The position numbers and the translations under genes are program-made. A model generated the notes under the pieces. The model had not been told where the DNA came from, ran no database searches, and was given only the letters and a program-made list of their open reading frames with translations. Shown here piece by piece: positions 60,702 to 64,000 of a stretch of DNA of 64,000 bases; positions within the stretch are counted from its first letter, which is position 1, and every line of letters begins with the position of its first letter. This DNA is from Diacronema lutheri (taxonomy: Eukaryota > Haptophyta > Pavlovophyceae > Pavlovales > Pavlovaceae), in the NCBI GenBank assembly GCA_019448385.1, contig JAGTXO010000007.1:124001-188000 (forward strand), given 5' to 3'.

Positions 60702-62240
60702 CTAGGCTGCGGGCGCAGGCGGAGGTCGGAGCAGCTCGACGGCGCGCACGAGCTCAGAGAGGATTTCGGGTGAATACTGCGAGTGTCCGGCAGTCAAGCA
60801 CAGTGAGAGACGCGCCTCGGGCCAGGCGCGCAGCAGCTCGAAAGCCGTCGTCGGTGGGCAGACCGAGTCGCGCAAGCCTTGCACGATGTGGCACGCCACG
60901 TTGTGCTCGCGCAGCGCGCGGATTGCGCGCGGGTTGAGCAGTCCGCCCTCAAAGCCCGCCACGCCCTCGAGCGCGCCCGCGGGCGCATCGAGCGCCTGCA
61001 CGCAGTAGTGCGCCGTGAGCAGCGGCTGCGCGTACGTCATCCGCGGCGACGAGGGCGGCTGCGCGCGCGGCTGCGCGCGCGGCTGCGCGCGCGGCTGTGC
61101 GTCGGAGCGCTCGCGCGCGCCGCCACCGCCTTTCGCGCCAGTACCGTCCGTTCGCGCGTCGCTGCGCGCGCCGGCGACGCCGCTTGGCGAGACGCCGCGC
61201 GCGCGGATGGCGTCGGCGAGCGCCACGTCAAAATCGGCGAGCAGCTCCTGCTCGGCGTCGCACGCCGCCGCCGTCCGGCCCGTGCTGCGCCCGTCGCCGC
61301 CGGCCGCGTCGGCTGGCGGGTAGTCGAGCAGCACGTACTCGCCAGAGGGCGCATTCTCGAGCTGGCCGGCGGCAGGGCCGGCGGCCGTGACCTGGCTTTC
61401 CCATGTCATCCACCCTGACGCGGCCACAGACGCGTCCTCGCCGCCTGCGAGCGCGCGCGCGTACGCCCGCAGGACGCCGGACCCGTCGGAGAGCGCGCGG
61501 TCGGCGTCGGTTACAAACCGCGCGGCGGCAAAGGCGGCCCAACCGTCGGGGCGCAATTGAGCGGCGCCGCCGTGCGCGCCAAACATCCACAGCACCTCGC
61601 TCCCGCGCATCGTGCACATGCCACGCAGCAGCAGTGCGCGCACGGCGCTCGGCCGCGCCTGCGCGTAGGCGAGCGCGAGCGTCGTGCCCCACGAGCCGCC
61701 GAGGACGAGGGCCCAGCGCTCGATGCCCAGCTGCGCGCGGAGGGCCTCACAATCCGCGACAAGGTGCTCAATCGTATTCTCGTGTAGCGCGGACGCCACC
61801 GTCCGGTCCGCCGGTGTCGAGCCGCCGCAGCCGCGCTGGTCGAAGAGCACGACGCGCCAGTCGTCGGGCGCGAAGAAGCACGCGTGCCGCGGGAAGCAGC
61901 CGGCGCCTGGACCGCCGTGCAAGAAGAGCGCAGTGGGCGCGGAGGGATTCGTCGATCCGTGCACCTCGTAGTACAGCGAGTGCGGCAGCGAGCCGACCGG
62001 CAGCCTGCCCTTCACGCGCGCGCCCGTGCCGCGGTGGAGCTGGCGGAGCGGCCGCGTGGCGCGCACGCCACCGGGCGGCGTAAGGGCGGTGAGACTCGCG
62101 AAATAGGCCTCGGGCGACGACGTCTGCAGCCGGGCGATGCTTTGGAAGCCGTCCACGGGCAGCAGCGCGACGCCGAGGAGCCACGTCGCGCGCGCGCGCG
62201 CAGTGGGACGAAGATTCACGGCTGATTGCATGGCGTCCAT
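60702..62240 (-). CDS. proline iminopeptidase (S33 alpha/beta hydrolase)
   Basis: It removes N-terminal proline from peptides. About 512 residues; start MDAMQSAVNLRPT at 62240, with a hydrophobic/basic leader of about 35 residues that may be a signal or transit peptide. Motifs: ALFLHGGPGAGC (oxyanion), VVLFDQRGCGGSTP, VLGGSWGTTLALAYA (nucleophile Ser), QGLRDSVCPPTTAFEL (catalytic Asp) and TAGHSQYSPE (catalytic His). The cap domain holds an insert of roughly 100 residues including a QPRA tandem repeat, absent from the usual 310-320-residue enzyme. Single exon, divergent from the gene at 62335. Confidence 0.92.
   Translation of the reverse strand: MDAMQSAVNLRPTARARATWLLGVALLPVDGFQSIARLQTSSPEAYFASLTALTPPGGVRATRPLRQLHRGTGARVKGRLPVGSLPHSLYYEVHGSTNPSAPTALFLHGGPGAGCFPRHACFFAPDDWRVVLFDQRGCGGSTPADRTVASALHENTIEHLVADCEALRAQLGIERWALVLGGSWGTTLALAYAQARPSAVRALLLRGMCTMRGSEVLWMFGAHGGAAQLRPDGWAAFAAARFVTDADRALSDGSGVLRAYARALAGGEDASVAASGWMTWESQVTAAGPAAGQLENAPSGEYVLLDYPPADAAGGDGRSTGRTAAACDAEQELLADFDVALADAIRARGVSPSGVAGARSDARTDGTGAKGGGGARERSDAQPRAQPRAQPRAQPPSSPRMTYAQPLLTAHYCVQALDAPAGALEGVAGFEGGLLNPRAIRALREHNVACHIVQGLRDSVCPPTTAFELLRAWPEARLSLCLTAGHSQYSPEILSELVRAVELLRPPPAPAA
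61056..61098 (-). repeat. 12-bp tandem repeat coding QPRA
   Basis: Three and a half copies of GGCTGCGCGCGC on the plus strand are read as Gln-Pro-Arg-Ala on the minus strand within the proline iminopeptidase insert. Confidence 0.9.
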
Positions 62241-62334
62241 GCAGGTGGGTGGCGCCCTTTTTGGGAGGCGACGAGCAAAAGCGCTTCCGCCCTCCCCTCT
62301 CGCCAGCCTTTGCTCGTCGCTGGGAGAGCTGGGG

Positions 62335-64000
62335 ATGGACCGCCCCGCACACGCGAGGCGGCTAGAGTTCTTGGCCCGGCAGCAGACAGCGGAGGATGTG
62401 CTTTGCGCGCACCTCGACGAGTGGAGCGCGCGCCCGCCCGAAGCGACGGCGGTCCAAGCCGCGCTCTCAACGCTCGCGCTCGCAATGCCTCCGAGCGCGG
62501 CGTCGGCTGCGCTCGCCGCGGCCGTGGCTCGGCACGAGCAGTCGAGTGCTCCTCTCGCGCCCGTCGGTCTCTTTGTGTTGCTCGACCACCTGCTCACGTT
62601 GCTCGCGCAACCCAACGAGCCCAAGGAGGCGGCCGACGTGTCTCCCTCCGGCTGCTGCGAGGACATGCTCCTCAAGGTCGTCGCGACTGCGCAGCCCGAG
62701 TCCGTCGCGCCGATCGCGCGCGAGCTGCACGCGATGCTTGAGAGCCACAGCACCGGCGCGAGCAAAAGCACGCGCAAAAAGGTTGTTGAGATCTACGGCA
62801 TGCTCGTCCGCCGCCAGATCTCGAGCGCGAGCGTAGCGTCTGTGCCGCTGTTCGAGAGCTACCTGCTGCTGCTGCGCAGCGGAGGCCTGGACGCGCAGCT
62901 CAAGGTGGCACTCCTGCAGACGGCCGCGGCAATTGTGTGCGTCAGCTCGCATGGTGCCCAGGTTGGTGTGCTCGTGCGCACTCTTGAGGCCGCCGCGCCC
63001 TCGCTCCACCGCCTGCCCAAGACCCTCCGCCATGCGTACCTCGATGCGCATGCGTCGCTCGCGCGCGGCGAAAGCGGCATCGAGAGCGCGCATTTGAGCC
63101 ACGCGCTCGTCGAGCTGCTCGTCACGCACGTGCTCGCGCTCGACGACGATTCGCGCGCCAAGGTCGTCAACCTGCTCGCAACGGTCGTGAGCCCCCGCGC
63201 CGTCCTGCGCCGTCTCCTCGCCATGTCGAGCCGCTCTGCCGACGCCAAATCTGTGCTTGTCGCGATGGTCGAGCGCGGCGCGGCCGACGGCGCGCGTGGC
63301 GACGGCGCGCTGCGCGGCGCGCGGAGCGCGGGTGGCAGGGACGAGGCTGGCACCCGGGGGTTGGCGGCGCTTGTGCGTGCAACGGAGGCGTGCGCGTCGG
63401 ACGGTTTGAACGCCAGCCCTGCGCCCGACGAGGGCGAGGCCGTCGCAGCACGCGCAGCGACCTCCACCGTATGCCCGCAGCAGCAGCGGCAGCGGACGCA
63501 GCGCGTCGCGCCGCAGCCACCGCGCACGCCGGCGGCGCTCGGCGCGTCGAACGAGTCTGCGACGAGTGCGCGCGCTGTCGAGGAAGGCCTCCTCGCCGTG
63601 CTCGCCGCATGCCCGCGCGCATTACTGCTCCGCCGGCTTGACGCGCTAAGCGCGAGCGCGCGCGCGCGCTCGCGGCCGCGCGCAGCTAGCGGCAGCGCGC
63701 ACTCGCTCGCCGACGACGATGTTTGCACAGACCTCGCCGAGCTTCACGAGCTCGAGCTGCTGCTGCGCTGCGAGGCGCTCTCCTCGGCCACTGCGGCCAT
63801 ACCCACCATAGCCGAGGTGGCGCGCCTCCGCCTTGCGTCGGCCGTGACCGCCGAACAGGCCGTCGCGCTGCGTCTGGCATCGCACGCGGCGCGCGCGACC
63901 TCGTCCAAGCCCATCGCGCTCGCGCTCGCGCGCGCGCTCTTCCGACGCGCGCGCGAGCACGCTCTGCTGCTGGCGAGCGCGCGCGGAGCCGTCGCGGAGG
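62335..64000 (+). CDS. large alpha-solenoid-like protein, 3' end outside window
   Basis: The frame is open from ATG 62335 to the window end (555 codons, incomplete). The product is almost entirely amphipathic helices of HEAT/ARM spacing: LAPVGLFVLLDHLLTLLA, DMLLKVVATAQPESVAPIARELHAML, KSTRKKVVEIYGMLVRR, PLFESYLLLLRSG, LKVALLQTAAAIVCVS and HALVELLVTHVLALDDDSRAKVVNLLATVV. A low-complexity loop lies near codons 345-425. It could be a repair or chromatin scaffold (a FANCI-like reading was considered), but no diagnostic motif is seen. It is divergent from the proline iminopeptidase with 94 bp between. Confidence 0.6.
   Translation, partial: MDRPAHARRLEFLARQQTAEDVLCAHLDEWSARPPEATAVQAALSTLALAMPPSAASAALAAAVARHEQSSAPLAPVGLFVLLDHLLTLLAQPNEPKEAADVSPSGCCEDMLLKVVATAQPESVAPIARELHAMLESHSTGASKSTRKKVVEIYGMLVRRQISSASVASVPLFESYLLLLRSGGLDAQLKVALLQTAAAIVCVSSHGAQVGVLVRTLEAAAPSLHRLPKTLRHAYLDAHASLARGESGIESAHLSHALVELLVTHVLALDDDSRAKVVNLLATVVSPRAVLRRLLAMSSRSADAKSVLVAMVERGAADGARGDGALRGARSAGGRDEAGTRGLAALVRATEACASDGLNASPAPDEGEAVAARAATSTVCPQQQRQRTQRVAPQPPRTPAALGASNESATSARAVEEGLLAVLAACPRALLLRRLDALSASARARSRPRAASGSAHSLADDDVCTDLAELHELELLLRCEALSSATAAIPTIAEVARLRLASAVTAEQAVALRLASHAARATSSKPIALALARALFRRAREHALLLASARGAVAE

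Noticed and set aside
62335-64000. FANCI assignment for the partial alpha-solenoid protein
   Set aside because: General helical-repeat resemblance only; no diagnostic residues, and the protein is incomplete.

Overview
The window reads as nuclear DNA of a very GC-rich unicellular eukaryote, probably a microalga and perhaps a haptophyte (the lineage is an inference). Genes are long, little spliced and packed tightly. Third positions are almost all G or C. Most introns open with GTGCG and close with (G)CGCAG or CCGCAG. Proteins carry Pro/Ala/Gly-rich linkers and GCC-type microsatellites. The core genes are clearly eukaryotic: pescadillo, PRPF31, DDX41, a BMT5-like rRNA methyltransferase, CCA-adding enzyme, a GT90 glycosyltransferase, an AP2-domain protein and an EF-hand protein.

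Region 1 (1-19.0 kb) is an accessory, mobile-looking block. It opens inside a decayed Helitron-type Pif1 helicase (1-1986). Next is a spliced ubiquitin-specific-protease-like gene (3150-4756) with its catalytic Cys and His boxes. Then comes an enormous open frame (5028-16733) that joins, through one in-phase 128-nt intron, to 16862-18586. In order it carries a Ulp1-like (C48) peptidase domain, poorly conserved modules, a YqaJ-like PD-(D/E)XK nuclease, a degenerate USP-like module, a chromodomain with a complete aromatic cage, and a Fanzor (eukaryotic TnpB homologue, RNA-guided nuclease) with three RuvC acidic residues and a zinc ribbon. No stop and no in-frame ATG separates chromodomain from Fanzor, so a chromodomain-Fanzor fusion is the most striking candidate here. 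A 141-bp sequence just 3' of the Fanzor stop recurs alone at 56.7 kb and may be the element's right end and/or the source of its guide RNA. No capsid or envelope gene is recognised.

Region 2 (19-64 kb) is host sequence: about 22 genes, nine of them or more arranged as head-to-head pairs with only 15-148 bp between start codons. Pairs include PES1/unknown, UvrD-like helicase/kinase, acidic tail-anchored protein/DDX41, isocitrate-lyase-family enzyme/ERI1-like exonuclease, unknown/TPR-HAD protein, small unknown/PRPF31, BMT5-like/CCA enzyme and proline iminopeptidase/alpha-solenoid protein. RNA metabolism and ribosome biogenesis dominate. The remaining spacers hold six homopolymer G/C runs of 23-43 nt, a small non-autonomous repeat family ending in TTAGTATAT (27.9 and 46.1 kb), and a 189-bp minisatellite (46.5-47.3 kb) whose period is a whole number of codons.

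Splice junctions below were deduced from reading frame, family alignment from memory and GT/GC-AG signals. Products are named from motifs; no database search was possible.
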